From: Bog-473 sp963704355
Lineage (GTDB): Bacteria; Actinomycetota; Acidimicrobiia; Acidimicrobiales; RAAP-2
Assembly: GCA_963704355.1 (NCBI GenBank)
Contig: OY969891.1
Coordinates: 3,596,001-3,660,000 of the forward strand
Reading direction: 5' to 3'
DNA: 64,000 nucleotides
Made by a program: the position numbers and the translations under genes. Shown here piece by piece: positions 43,712 through 51,663 of the stretch. Within the stretch, counting starts at the first letter, position 1. Each line of letters opens with the position of its first letter. Under the pieces are notes generated by a model. That model did not search any database. It was given only the letters and a program-made list of their open reading frames with translations, and was not told the DNA's origin.

Positions 43712-44821
43712 CTAGGGGTTGGACCCCGTCGTCGGGCCCGGTCCGGTGCCGCCGGTCACGCCGGTCACGCCGGTCACGCCGGCTCCGGAGTTGCCGGAGG
43801 AGTTGCCGGAGTTCCCGCTCACTGACGATCCATCGGCACCCGAGCCTTTGGTGGTCTTGCAGTTGACACTCGGTCCGCCGGACGTGTTCGGCGGGTTCGC
43901 CGGCGAGCACGTCCCGGTGGCCGGGGGCGGTGGTGCGGGTACACCGGACTTCGATCCTGCCTGACCCAGCGGGAACTTCGTACCCATCTGACTCAACGGA
44001 ACGAGGGGTTCCGCCGTCGTCCCCGAGGCCTTCGTCACCTGAGCCGAGTTCGCATCGGTGGATCCCGGCCACCAGGCCACGAACCAGCCATCGGCCACCG
44101 TCGCCACGATGTCCTGCCCGTCCTTCAGCACCAGCGTGACTCCGGTCACCCCGGTTGCTACCCGCCCGTCGACGAAGGTGTAGGGCCCGTCGGCCGACGT
44201 CGTCAGCTGGTTCTGCAAGACCTGGTTCAGGTCACCGGAACTCGTACCCTCGAGGCTCACCAGTGAACCCACACCGTCTTGCGCCCCCGACCCGCCACCG
44301 CCGGCGGTCTGGCTGCCGACGCTGAGCGTTCCCGATTGCGCGCCGCCGGAGCCGCTGGAGGGAGAAGTGATCCGGTTGACCTCGGTGAAGGACGGACCCG
44401 TGAAGCAGGTCGCATACGAAGTGCCATTCTGCAGCAACGTGATGGTGAAGGGTCCACGGACGTCTGTCAGCAGCGTCTGCCAAGCCCCGGTGCCGGAGCC
44501 CGTCCCAGCTGGCCCTGACGAGGCGCTGGAAAGCGTGCTGATGCAGTCCGGGGCGGCGGAGGACGGCGCGGACGACGATGCCGGTGTCGCGCTCCAGCCG
44601 GCGTAGGCGGGCGTCGCCCCGCCCAGCACGACCGCGAGGACCGTCCCGACCGTGGCGGCGCTGGCCGCCGCGCCGGCGCCGACGGCGACCGGGACCGCGA
44701 GCAGGTGGCGGCGCGGGCGGTAGTCGACGGACCGCAGGCGTTCGGTGGCCGCCCTCGGCATCGATGCGGCCTGTTGGGCCAACGCCTGGCTCAGTTCCTC
44801 TTCGAGTGTTGAATGCATCAT
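43712..44821 (-). CDS. membrane/secreted partner of ECF sigma factor (anti-sigma-like)
   Basis: A 369-aa protein beginning MMHSTLEEELSQALAQQAAS, with an about 45-aa cytoplasmic N-terminus, a TM segment near residues 48-72 (LLAVPVAVGAGAAASAATVG), then a long Ser/Gly/Thr-rich exterior with Cys in DCISTLSS, TCFTGPSFT and TCSPANPP. The C-terminus ends in VTGVTGVTGGTGPGP, from a GCCGGTCAC-type repeat (43751-43785). The start overlaps the sigma TGA (ATGA at 44818-44821). Position and topology suggest an anti-sigma factor, but no zinc-finger anti-sigma motif (HxxxCxxC) is seen, so the role is inferred. Confidence 0.6.
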   Translation of the reverse strand: MMHSTLEEELSQALAQQAASMPRAATERLRSVDYRPRRHLLAVPVAVGAGAAASAATVGTVLAVVLGGATPAYAGWSATPASSSAPSSAAPDCISTLSSASSGPAGTGSGTGAWQTLLTDVRGPFTITLLQNGTSYATCFTGPSFTEVNRITSPSSGSGGAQSGTLSVGSQTAGGGGSGAQDGVGSLVSLEGTSSGDLNQVLQNQLTTSADGPYTFVDGRVATGVTGVTLVLKDGQDIVATVADGWFVAWWPGSTDANSAQVTKASGTTAEPLVPLSQMGTKFPLGQAGSKSGVPAPPPPATGTCSPANPPNTSGGPSVNCKTTKGSGADGSSVSGNSGNSSGNSGAGVTGVTGVTGGTGPGPTTGSNP

Positions 44822-45498
44822 GTGACGCTCCCTTCGTTCGTGCGTACGTCCTGCGTGCCGGTGGTCGAGTGGTGGGGTCCGTTTTCGTCGTTGGGGCCGC
44901 TGGGGCCTCTGGGACCATTGGGGCCGCTGGGCCTGCTCCTTCCGTTCGGGCTGCCGTGGTCGGTCTCGACGGTGGGCAGCTCGGCCACCCGGCGGAGCCG
45001 CTCGAGCGCCCGGGACGTCGTGCTCTTGACGGTGCCCACCGAGCAGCCCATCGCCTCGGCGACGTCCGCCTCGGAGAGGTCTTCGAAGTAGCGCAGCACC
45101 AGCGCGGCCCGTTGACGGGGCGGCAGCTCGCCGAGCGCGCGCGTCAGGTCGGCGCTGGCCTCGACCCGCCCGAGCGCCCGGATGGAGGCGTCGTCGTGGT
45201 GCTCGTCGAGCGGGCCGGCCGCGGCGTGTCGGAGCTCGGCACGGCGACGGCTCCGGCGCTTCCCCTCGTCGAGCGCGAGGTGGACGAGCACCGTGCGGGC
45301 GTAGGCGGTCGGGTGGTCCATCTTGCGTACTCGTGGCCAGCGGCGTGCGACTCGGAAGAGGCACTCCTGCACCAGGTCCTCGGCCTCGGCGAAGTCCCAC
45401 GCGATGAGGTAGGCGGAGCGCAGGAGCCCGTCGGCCGAGTCTGTGACGAACCGGTCGAACTCGAGTCGAGATCGGTCTTGGCCACGGCGTCCCTCCAT
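44818..45498 (-). CDS. ECF-type RNA polymerase sigma factor (SigE-like family)
   Basis: A 226-aa sigma-70-family protein. Region 2: EFDRFVTDSADGLLRSAYLI and AEDLVQECLFRVARRWPRVR. Region 4: ALGELPPRQRAALVLRYFED and SEADVAEAMGCSVGTVKSTT, the HTH that reads the -35 element. The C-terminus adds a PNG/PSG-rich low-complexity tail from GGGCC-type repeats. ATG 45498 is the natural start (MEGRRGQDRSRLEFDRFVTD); the frame upstream to 45669 is proline/glutamate-rich and likely not translated. It is coupled by ATGA to the membrane partner. Stress or envelope regulon unknown. Confidence 0.9.
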   Translation of the reverse strand: MEGRRGQDRSRLEFDRFVTDSADGLLRSAYLIAWDFAEAEDLVQECLFRVARRWPRVRKMDHPTAYARTVLVHLALDEGKRRSRRRAELRHAAAGPLDEHHDDASIRALGRVEASADLTRALGELPPRQRAALVLRYFEDLSEADVAEAMGCSVGTVKSTTSRALERLRRVAELPTVETDHGSPNGRSRPSGPNGPRGPSGPNDENGPHHSTTGTQDVRTNEGSVT

Positions 45499-45669
45499 CA
45501 CCACCCTTAACCCCTCCCGGGAGGTGAAAGGTTGCCTGCCCCGTGCGAAAGGCTCCTCACCAGGACACGCTGCGGGTTCCGATGGGCCGGGTTCAGCGGC
45601 AGGCGGCGGATCCGGTTCGGGACGGCGTGATGACGAACCCTCCACCGCGGTGGGAGGGCCACCGGCCAC

Positions 45670-46107
45670 TCAGCGAGCGGCGTGGAAGTCGATGAAGTCC
45701 GACACCCGCAGGAGCCGGAGGAAGCCTCGCTCGAACCACAGCACGTGCTGACGGTGGAGGTCCGTCACGATCTCGGGGTCGGTCAGTTCGTGCGTGGTGC
45801 GCCGCGTGGTGAGCCGGACCGCGCCGTGGGCCAAGGCGTTCTTCACCCACTCGGAGTCCCGGCCGTAGGTGAGCGCGATGCGGAACCCGTCCTTGGTCCG
45901 AAAGACCAGCACGGGTGTGCGGTACACGTTGCGGGTTCGCCGGCCCACGTGGGTCACGATCCCCATGCCGGGCAGGAACCCGGCGAGGTGAAGCACCACC
46001 TTGTTGGGGACCTTCTTGTTGAAGCGCGCCATCCGCCGGCCCAGGCGCGGCCGGGGCGGAACGAGGGAGACGGCCGACCGGCGCTGGGCGGAGTGCGCCG
46101 CGCTCAT
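45670..46107 (-). CDS. F420H2-dependent reductase (Ddn-like)
   Basis: A 145-aa split-beta-barrel flavin/deazaflavin reductase: ARFNKKVPNKVVLHLAGFLP, then VTHVGRRTRNVYRTPVLVFR and a middle YGRDSEWVKNALAHGAVRLT. The Ddn/Fqr family uses reduced coenzyme F420 to reduce quinones or nitro compounds. ATG 46107 overlaps the SDR stop. It is third in the CMD, SDR, Ddn operon. It fits a lineage with F420 (see the LLM enzyme). Substrate unknown. Confidence 0.85.
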   Translation of the reverse strand: MSAAHSAQRRSAVSLVPPRPRLGRRMARFNKKVPNKVVLHLAGFLPGMGIVTHVGRRTRNVYRTPVLVFRTKDGFRIALTYGRDSEWVKNALAHGAVRLTTRRTTHELTDPEIVTDLHRQHVLWFERGFLRLLRVSDFIDFHAAR

Positions 46108-46871
46108 ACCAAGGTCAGCCCTCCGTCGACCGCCAGCACCTGCCCGGTGACATAGCTGGCCTCGTCGGACAGCAAGAACACCGTCGCCGCCGCCACCTCC
46201 CACGCCGTGCCCTGCCGGCCCAGCGGCACCGGCGTCCGCGTGCGCGAGGGGCGTCCGGCCGAGGCGGCCCGGCCGAGCGGCGTGTCGATCAGGCCGGGGG
46301 CGATGACGTTGGCCCGGATACCGCGCCGCGCGCCCTCCATGGCAACGTGGCGGCTCAAGCCGATGAGGCCCGCCTTGGAGGCGTCGTAGGCGGGGATGCG
46401 GCTACCCGGCCGCAGGCCGGCCACCGACCCCATGAACACGATCGACGCGTGGTCGGGCAGGGTCACCAGGGCACGGCGGACCAACATGAAGTGGGACCGG
46501 AGGTTCAGCGCGAAGGTGCGGTCCCATTCGTCGGGTGAGGTGCCGGCCACGCCCATCCCGAATCCGGTGCCGACGTTCAGCACGAGCCCGTCGGTGGTCA
46601 GGCCCGGTTCGTCGGAGACGGCGAGGCGGCACCCCTCTTCGGTCGTGACGTCGGCGACGACGACCGCCGCCTTGCCGCCCTCCTCGGTGATGAGGCGCCA
46701 GGTCTCCTCGACCGCCACCTCGTCGTGGTCGACGCAGACGACCGAGGCCCCCTCGCGCGCGGCACGCACCGCGATGGCCCGCCCGTTGCCCAGCGGTGCG
46801 TCGGGGTCCCGGGAGGGCTGCGTGCCGGCGCCGACGACGGTGATGCAGCGGCCTTCGAGGAGCCGGGCCAT
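46104..46871 (-). CDS. short-chain dehydrogenase/reductase
   Basis: A 255-aa SDR: the glycine-rich nucleotide motif CITVVGAGTQPSRDPDAPLG (somewhat long loop before G-N-G-R), acidic VVCVDHDE, NVGTG (NAG-like) and catalytic Ser in GSVAGL with Tyr/Lys in YDASKAGLIGLS. The end SYVTGQVLAVDGGLTLV is canonical. It is downstream of CMD-like and upstream of Ddn. Oxidoreduction of a hydroxy/keto group is expected. The nucleotide-loop insertion (QPSRDPDAPL) is slightly unusual. Confidence 0.9.
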   Translation of the reverse strand: MARLLEGRCITVVGAGTQPSRDPDAPLGNGRAIAVRAAREGASVVCVDHDEVAVEETWRLITEEGGKAAVVVADVTTEEGCRLAVSDEPGLTTDGLVLNVGTGFGMGVAGTSPDEWDRTFALNLRSHFMLVRRALVTLPDHASIVFMGSVAGLRPGSRIPAYDASKAGLIGLSRHVAMEGARRGIRANVIAPGLIDTPLGRAASAGRPSRTRTPVPLGRQGTAWEVAAATVFLLSDEASYVTGQVLAVDGGLTLV

Positions 46872-47465
46872 CTAGGCCGCCGGCCCGCCGGGGACGCTGC
46901 GCGCGTAGGCCTCGGCACGCGGTTCGAGCTCGATGCGCAACGAGCGCAGCACGGTCGTCAGCATGAGGTAGTGCGCGATGAGCATGAGGAGCTCGATGAT
47001 CTCGCCGTCGCTCAGATGTGCCGACAACGCCGCCCAGGTCGGGTCGGACACGGCGCCGGCGCCGGCGGTGTCGTCCACCGCCGCCAGGGCGGCCCGCTCG
47101 AGGGGCGACCACTCCACCGCATCGAGCCCGCCCTCGGCGCCGGCGCCCAGCGCCGCCATCTCGGGCCGGGTGACTCCTGCCGCCTCGCCCATCTCGAGGT
47201 GCTGCGCCCACTCGTAGCGCCCGTCGAAGCGGTAGGCCGTGCGCAGGATGACGAGCTCGCGGAGGCGGGCCGCGAGCCCGCCGCCGAGCAACGCGCCCCC
47301 GAAGCCCATCCAGCGCCGGAACAGCTCGGGGTTGGCCCGGGCCAGCGTGGCGAAGATGTGCATCGGCTCTGCCGTGCCGCCGGGCGAGGCCTCGAGCACC
47401 CGCCGCAGCCGGTCGTCCCACTCCTCGGGTGGGAGGGGTGCGATGCGGGGCCCGGGACTCGACAT
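46872..47465 (-). CDS. carboxymuconolactone decarboxylase-family protein
   Basis: A 197-aa AhpD/CMD-like protein. EWDDRLRRVLEASPGG, PMHIFATLARANPELFRRWM, RLRELVILRTAYRFDGRYEW, AQHLEMGEAAGVT and a C-terminal helical repeat HLSDGEIIELLMLIAHYLML. No Cys-x2-Cys redox pair is visible, as in many non-peroxidatic members. Its stop TAG adjoins the SDR ATG (46869-46874). First gene of the CMD, SDR, Ddn operon. Possible decarboxylase/isomerase on an aromatic or cyclic substrate; inferred. Confidence 0.83.
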   Translation of the reverse strand: MSSPGPRIAPLPPEEWDDRLRRVLEASPGGTAEPMHIFATLARANPELFRRWMGFGGALLGGGLAARLRELVILRTAYRFDGRYEWAQHLEMGEAAGVTRPEMAALGAGAEGGLDAVEWSPLERAALAAVDDTAGAGAVSDPTWAALSAHLSDGEIIELLMLIAHYLMLTTVLRSLRIELEPRAEAYARSVPGGPAA

Positions 47466-47524
47466 GGCCGCATCGTAGGCACGCGGGCCGGTGTGGTTCT
47501 CGTCCCGGCCGGGCGCGTGTGCGT

Positions 47525-48220
47525 TCAGCGCACCGGCCGGAACCCCATGGGCGGTGAACCCGAGCCAGGCAACCGCCTGATCGGCGCCTCCGGCCGGCTC
47601 ACCTCGTCGATCAACCCGTAGTCCACTGCCTCGGCCGCCCCGAGAAAGAGGCCCCGCGTCAGGTCCTCGCCGACCACCTCCGCCGTCCTGCCGGTGGCGG
47701 CGCCGACGCGCTCGCAGAAGCGCTGCCGCTCGGCGGCGCGCAGTTCGGCCCACTGGGCGACGTTGCGCACGTGAGCCTCCATCTGTGTCGTGGGCTCACA
47801 CAGCGAGAAGCGCGTGCTCGGCATGGCGGCCCGATGCGCGCACAGTGCCACCACCCCGATCGCCCCGCCGGCGACCTGGCCCAGGCACAGCGCCCGCACC
47901 GGCACGCCCATGAGCTCGATCACGTCCATCAGCGTCAGCGCCGGCGCCAGCGCGGCCTCGCCGCAGTCGACGCGCAGGGTGACCGGGTCGTCGCCCTCCG
48001 CATCGAGCGTCATCAGCTCGGCCGAGACGCGGGTGACGGTCATCTCGTCGAGCGGACCGTGCAGGAGCACGACGCGCTGGGCGAGGAGGCGGCGGGCCAG
48101 GGTCTCGGACAGCGACTCGGGACCGAACCCGTTCCCGGCCCCCGCTCCCGCCCCCGCTCCCGGGCCGGGCCCGCCCGGCGGGGTCGGCAGCCACGGCCAG
48201 CCCTGCTCTCGATCACCCAT
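47525..48220 (-). CDS. ClpP-like protein lacking catalytic residues (ClpR-like)
   Basis: A 231-aa ClpP fold: LARRLLAQRVVLLHGPLDEM, VTLRVDCGEAALAPALTLMD, LCLGQVAGGAIGVVALCAHR, MPSTRFSLCEP and VDYGLIDEVS follow ClpP order. The catalytic Ser is Gly118 (VAGGA against MSAAA), the His is Cys141 (SLCEP against MIHQ), while Asp186 (VGEDL) is kept; the usual SPGG segment is altered. A short N-terminal Gly/Pro/Ala low-complexity region is present. So it is probably a structural or regulatory ClpP-type subunit, as ClpR is in cyanobacteria and chloroplasts. It overlaps the XRE gene by 8 bp and is divergent from active clpP. Confidence 0.88.
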   Translation of the reverse strand: MGDREQGWPWLPTPPGGPGPGAGAGAGAGNGFGPESLSETLARRLLAQRVVLLHGPLDEMTVTRVSAELMTLDAEGDDPVTLRVDCGEAALAPALTLMDVIELMGVPVRALCLGQVAGGAIGVVALCAHRAAMPSTRFSLCEPTTQMEAHVRNVAQWAELRAAERQRFCERVGAATGRTAEVVGEDLTRGLFLGAAEAVDYGLIDEVSRPEAPIRRLPGSGSPPMGFRPVR

Positions 48221-48470
48221 GTTCGATCCTCCATTCCAGCCGTGCCCCGAGGGCCACGGTGTAGCGCTCCACCGTGGAGAGACGGACGTCGAGCTCCCCG
48301 GCCTCGAAGCGGGCCACGGCCGACTGGGACGTGCCCATGCGTGACGCCACCTCGGCCTGGGACAGCCCCAGCTCCTGGCGCAGCGCCACCAGCTGGCCCG
48401 ACACCGAACGGCGCCGCTCGGCCATCTCCCGGAAGCCGGGGAACACGGTCGGATGCCGTCGCTCGCTCAC
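48213..48470 (-). CDS. XRE-family helix-turn-helix regulator
   Basis: An 85-aa Cro/CI-type protein: VALRQELGLSQAEVASRMGT, SQSAVARFEAGELDVRLSTV form the canonical HTH. GTG 48470 starts it next to an AT-rich divergent promoter. It overlaps the ClpR-like gene, and clpP diverges beyond 86 bp. Its size is smaller than ClgR (the XRE-type activator of clpP in actinobacteria). Regulation of the ClpP pair through the ATCnnATATnnGAT dyad is a reasonable inference. Confidence 0.92.
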   Translation of the reverse strand: MSERRHPTVFPGFREMAERRRSVSGQLVALRQELGLSQAEVASRMGTSQSAVARFEAGELDVRLSTVERYTVALGARLEWRIEHG

Positions 48471-48556
48471 GATGCACCATTATCTCATATTTGATATAAC
48501 GTGGAAAGGACCAAGAGACCAAAGCACCAGGAGCGCAGGAGACAAGGAGCACCGCC
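48471..48556. promoter_or_regulatory. AT-rich divergent promoter of clpP / XRE-clpR locus with dyad
   Basis: Contains ATCTCATATTTGAT (48482-48495), a partial palindrome ATCnnATATnnGAT. TATAAC (about 48495-48500) may be a -10 for clpP. It is the most AT-rich patch nearby and suits XRE binding. Confidence 0.55.
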
Positions 48557-49273
48557 ATGAGCACGAGCGCCAGCACCAGCACCAGCACCCGCACCCGCAC
48601 CCGCAAAAGCACCCGGAGCAGCAGCGCCACCCCCACTCCTGGCCAGTTGCGCCAGGTCCTTGTGCCCACAGTGATCGAGGAAGGGAACAGGGGCGACCGC
48701 GCCTTCGACATCTACTCGTCGCTGCTGCGCGAACGGATCGTGTTCCTGGGCCAGGAGGTCGACGACCAGGTGGCCAACCTGATCATCTCGCAGATGTTGT
48801 TCCTCGAGGCGCAGAACAACGAGCGGGACATCTACCTGTACATCAACTCCCCCGGCGGGCAGGCCTACGCCGGCATGGCCATCTACGACGTGATGCAGCA
48901 CGTCGAGCCCGACGTGTCCACCATCTGCGCCGGCATGGGCATGTCGGCGGCCGCCATGATCCTCTCGGGGGGCACGGCGGGGAAGCGTTTCGCGCTGCCG
49001 AACTCGCGCATCATGATCCACCAGGGCTCGGCCGGGACCCGAGGGGCGCCCTCGGACATGGAGATCCAGCTGCGCGAGGTGATGTCGCTCACCCGGCGAA
49101 TGGCCGAGATCATCGCCCACCACACCGGGCGCCCGGTCGAGCAGGTGGCGCAGGACATCGACCGCGACCACTACATGACGGCGAGCGAAGCGCGCGACTA
49201 CGGGATCATCGACGACATCATCATGCCGAGGCGGGGCGTGGCGGCCCCGACCCTCGAGGTTGCCAGCGCCTGA
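48557..49273 (+). CDS. clpP: ATP-dependent Clp protease proteolytic subunit
   Basis: A 238-aa ClpP with intact triad: Ser130 (MGMSAAAM), His155 (RIMIHQG) and Asp200 (VAQDIDRD), plus YINSPGGQAYAGMAIYD. The first 28 residues are a repetitive Ser/Thr/Arg-rich leader (STSASTSTSTRTRTRKSTRS) from a simple repeat and are likely processed or disordered. It is divergent from the XRE and ClpR-like genes, so a mixed ClpP/ClpR chamber under XRE control is plausible. No Clp ATPase gene lies in the window. Confidence 0.94.
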   Translation: MSTSASTSTSTRTRTRKSTRSSSATPTPGQLRQVLVPTVIEEGNRGDRAFDIYSSLLRERIVFLGQEVDDQVANLIISQMLFLEAQNNERDIYLYINSPGGQAYAGMAIYDVMQHVEPDVSTICAGMGMSAAAMILSGGTAGKRFALPNSRIMIHQGSAGTRGAPSDMEIQLREVMSLTRRMAEIIAHHTGRPVEQVAQDIDRDHYMTASEARDYGIIDDIIMPRRGVAAPTLEVASA

Positions 49274-49403
49274 TCCGTCGCTACCCCTCAGCGCCCGGTC
49301 GTGGTCGAGAGCCCCTACGCCAGGCCCCACGCGGTGGGCGCGCCCAGCGCCACCCTCGGCGCGGGCTGCTTCGCACCCCCGGCGAGGCGGCGCCTAAGGT
49401 GGG

Positions 49404-49417
49404 TGACACGGGTGTCA
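49404..49417. promoter_or_regulatory. 14-bp palindromic operator, site 7 (TGACACGGGTGTCA)
   Basis: Perfect TGACAC/GTGTCA arms 42 bp upstream of the amidohydrolase ATG (49459). A GGGGAGGACGAG ribosome-binding site follows, so this gene is leadered, unlike four of the others. Confidence 0.75.
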
Positions 49418-49458
49418 GGGATTGACCGGGACCCCGGACGGCACAAGGGGAGGACGAG

Positions 49459-50757
49459 ATGCGCACCGAAGACCTGATCCTGGTCAGCGTGGACGACCAC
49501 GTGATCGAGCCGAGGGGGATGTTCGACGGGCTGCTCCCGGCCAAGTACCAGGATGCCGCGCCGAAGCTCATCCGCCGGGACGACGGCACCGACGTGTGGG
49601 TCTACGACGGCAACCAGATCCCCAACGTCGGCCTCAACGCGGTGGTCGGCCGCCCGCCCGAGGAGTACGGGATCGAGCCCACCTCGCTGGAGGACATGCG
49701 GGTCGGCTGCTACGACGTGCACGAGCGGGTGCGCGACATGTCGGTCAACGGCGTACTCGGCTCCATGTGCTTCCCGTCGTTCCCCCAGTTCTGCGGCCAG
49801 CTCTTCGCCCGGCGAGAGGACAAGGACGAGGCGCGGGCGATGGTGCAGGCGTACAACGACTGGCACATCGACAGGTGGTGCGGCGCCGAGCCGGGCCGCT
49901 TCATTCCGTTGTCGATCCCCGTGATCTGGGACCCCGAGCTCGGTGCCGAGGAGGTCCGCCGGGTGGCCAAGAAGGGTTGTCACGCCGTGACCTTCTCGGA
50001 GAACCCCGAGAAGTTGGGCTGGCCCTCGCTGCACAACGAGCACTGGGATCCCTTCTGGACCGCCTGCGCGGACGAGGGCACCGTCGTGTGCATGCACCTG
50101 GGCTCGTCCTCGCAGATCCTCATGACGTCGGTCGAGGCACCGATCGACGTGATGATCAGCTTGCAGCCGATCAACATGGTGCAGGCCGCCGCCGATCTCG
50201 TCTGGTCGCCCATTTTGCGCAAGTACAAGGACCTGCGCTTCGCGCTGTCCGAGGGCGGCATCGGCTGGATCCCCTACGCCCTCGAGCGCATCGACTACGT
50301 GTACCAGCACCACCACAAGTGGACGGGCCAGGACTTCGGCGACCAGCTGCCCAGCCAGGTCTTCAAGGACCGCGTCATCACCTGTTTCATCGACGACGCC
50401 TTCGGTGTGCAGAGCCGCGACTACTTGAACATCGACAACATCACGTGGGAGTGCGACTACCCGCACTCGGATTCGACGTGGCCGCAGTCCCCCGAGGCCC
50501 TGATGAAGTATCTCGAGGGCGTGTCCGACGAGGACATCGACAAGATCACGCACCTCAACGCCATGAAGCACTTCCGGTTCGACCCCTTCAGCGTGCGCCC
50601 GCGCGAGAAGTGCACGGTGGCGGCGTTGCGGGCCGAGACGGCCGACGTCGACACCTCGCTGGTTTCGCGGGCCCGCGGCCAGACGAGCGTCAACGAGAAG
50701 GGCATCGTGAGCGTGAGCGGCTTCATGACGCGCCTCACCGACGTCAAAGAGGACTGA
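49459..50757 (+). CDS. amidohydrolase-family metal-dependent TIM-barrel protein
   Basis: A 432-aa COG2159-type amidohydrolase: LILVSVDDHVIEPRGMFDGL (the HxH replaced by DDHV, a typical variant), then a middle FIPLSIPVIWDPELGAEEVR and CMHLGSSSQI, IGWIPYALERIDYVYQHH and TWECDYPHSDSTWPQSPEAL with catalytic Asp. Such proteins are decarboxylase/hydrolase-like enzymes common next to acyl-CoA catabolism genes in actinobacteria. Operator site 7 is directly upstream; the hydratase and the SnoaL-like gene follow. Substrate unknown. Confidence 0.9.
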   Translation: MRTEDLILVSVDDHVIEPRGMFDGLLPAKYQDAAPKLIRRDDGTDVWVYDGNQIPNVGLNAVVGRPPEEYGIEPTSLEDMRVGCYDVHERVRDMSVNGVLGSMCFPSFPQFCGQLFARREDKDEARAMVQAYNDWHIDRWCGAEPGRFIPLSIPVIWDPELGAEEVRRVAKKGCHAVTFSENPEKLGWPSLHNEHWDPFWTACADEGTVVCMHLGSSSQILMTSVEAPIDVMISLQPINMVQAAADLVWSPILRKYKDLRFALSEGGIGWIPYALERIDYVYQHHHKWTGQDFGDQLPSQVFKDRVITCFIDDAFGVQSRDYLNIDNITWECDYPHSDSTWPQSPEALMKYLEGVSDEDIDKITHLNAMKHFRFDPFSVRPREKCTVAALRAETADVDTSLVSRARGQTSVNEKGIVSVSGFMTRLTDVKED

Positions 50758-50839
50758 GGTTCACTCGAGGCGTCGTTCCACGCGGCCGCTTCTTCGCACT
50801 GCCGACCACACCCCACGTCCCACGACCGAACCGGAGCCC

Positions 50840-51649
50840 ATGTCGATCGACTACGCCACCGGTGACGACCACGTCGTCACCATCACCATCAACCGCCCCG
50901 AGGCGCGCAATTCGCTCGACATGGAGCACTTCTACCAACTGCGCTGCGCCTGGGACCGCTTCGGCGAGGACGACGACGCCTACGTGGCGATCGTCACGGG
51001 CGTCGGGCGGGACTTCTGCGTCGGCGCCGACCTGAAGACCTACATCCCCCAGATCACCCAGCTGCAGAAGCAGATGAAGGCGGGCGAGGTGTCCGAGATC
51101 GACGGCTACCGCCTCGACGACGGGGTGAGGGCCGTGCTGCGGGGCACGAGGCTCTACAAGCCGGTCATCGCGGCGGTGAACGGCACGTGTGTGGCCGGCG
51201 GCATGGAGATGCTCGGCGGCACGGACCTGCGCGTGGCCAGCGACACCGCCACCTTCGCGGTGATGGAGCCCAAGCGCGGCCTCTTCGCCGGCGGCGGCAC
51301 CACGGTGCGCCTGCCCCGCCAGATCCCGTACCCCGCCGCCATGGAGTTCCTCCTGTGCGCCGACCAGGTGCCGGCCCCGCGCGCCTACGAGATGGGACTG
51401 CTCAACGAGGTCTGCCGCCCGGCCGACTTGATGGAGCGCGCCTTGGACTACGCGCACCGCATCACGGCCAACGGGCCCTTCGCCGTCCGTAAGACCAAGG
51501 AGTCGGTGCTGCGCGGCCTGGCCACCGACATGAAGGAGGCCTACCGGATCGAGTCGGAGATCTCCGGCGAGGTATTCAGCAGCGAGGACGCCAAGGAGGG
51601 GCCGCTCGCCTTCGCCGAGAAGCGGACGCCCAACTGGAAGAACCGCTGA
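50840..51649 (+). CDS. enoyl-CoA hydratase/isomerase family protein
   Basis: A 269-aa crotonase: DHVVTITINRPEARNSLDME, VAIVTGVGRDFCVGADLKTY, KPVIAAVNGTCVAGGMEMLG are the oxyanion-hole segments. RQIPYPAAMEFLLCADQVPA and a C-terminal KRTPNWKNR follow. It is 82 bp after the amidohydrolase on the same strand, so in the site-7 unit. The stop is in a repeated CGCTGACGC context (51645-51671), and the next gene begins right after. Confidence 0.92.
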   Translation: MSIDYATGDDHVVTITINRPEARNSLDMEHFYQLRCAWDRFGEDDDAYVAIVTGVGRDFCVGADLKTYIPQITQLQKQMKAGEVSEIDGYRLDDGVRAVLRGTRLYKPVIAAVNGTCVAGGMEMLGGTDLRVASDTATFAVMEPKRGLFAGGGTTVRLPRQIPYPAAMEFLLCADQVPAPRAYEMGLLNEVCRPADLMERALDYAHRITANGPFAVRKTKESVLRGLATDMKEAYRIESEISGEVFSSEDAKEGPLAFAEKRTPNWKNR

Positions 51650-51663
51650 CGCCGCAGACGCCG

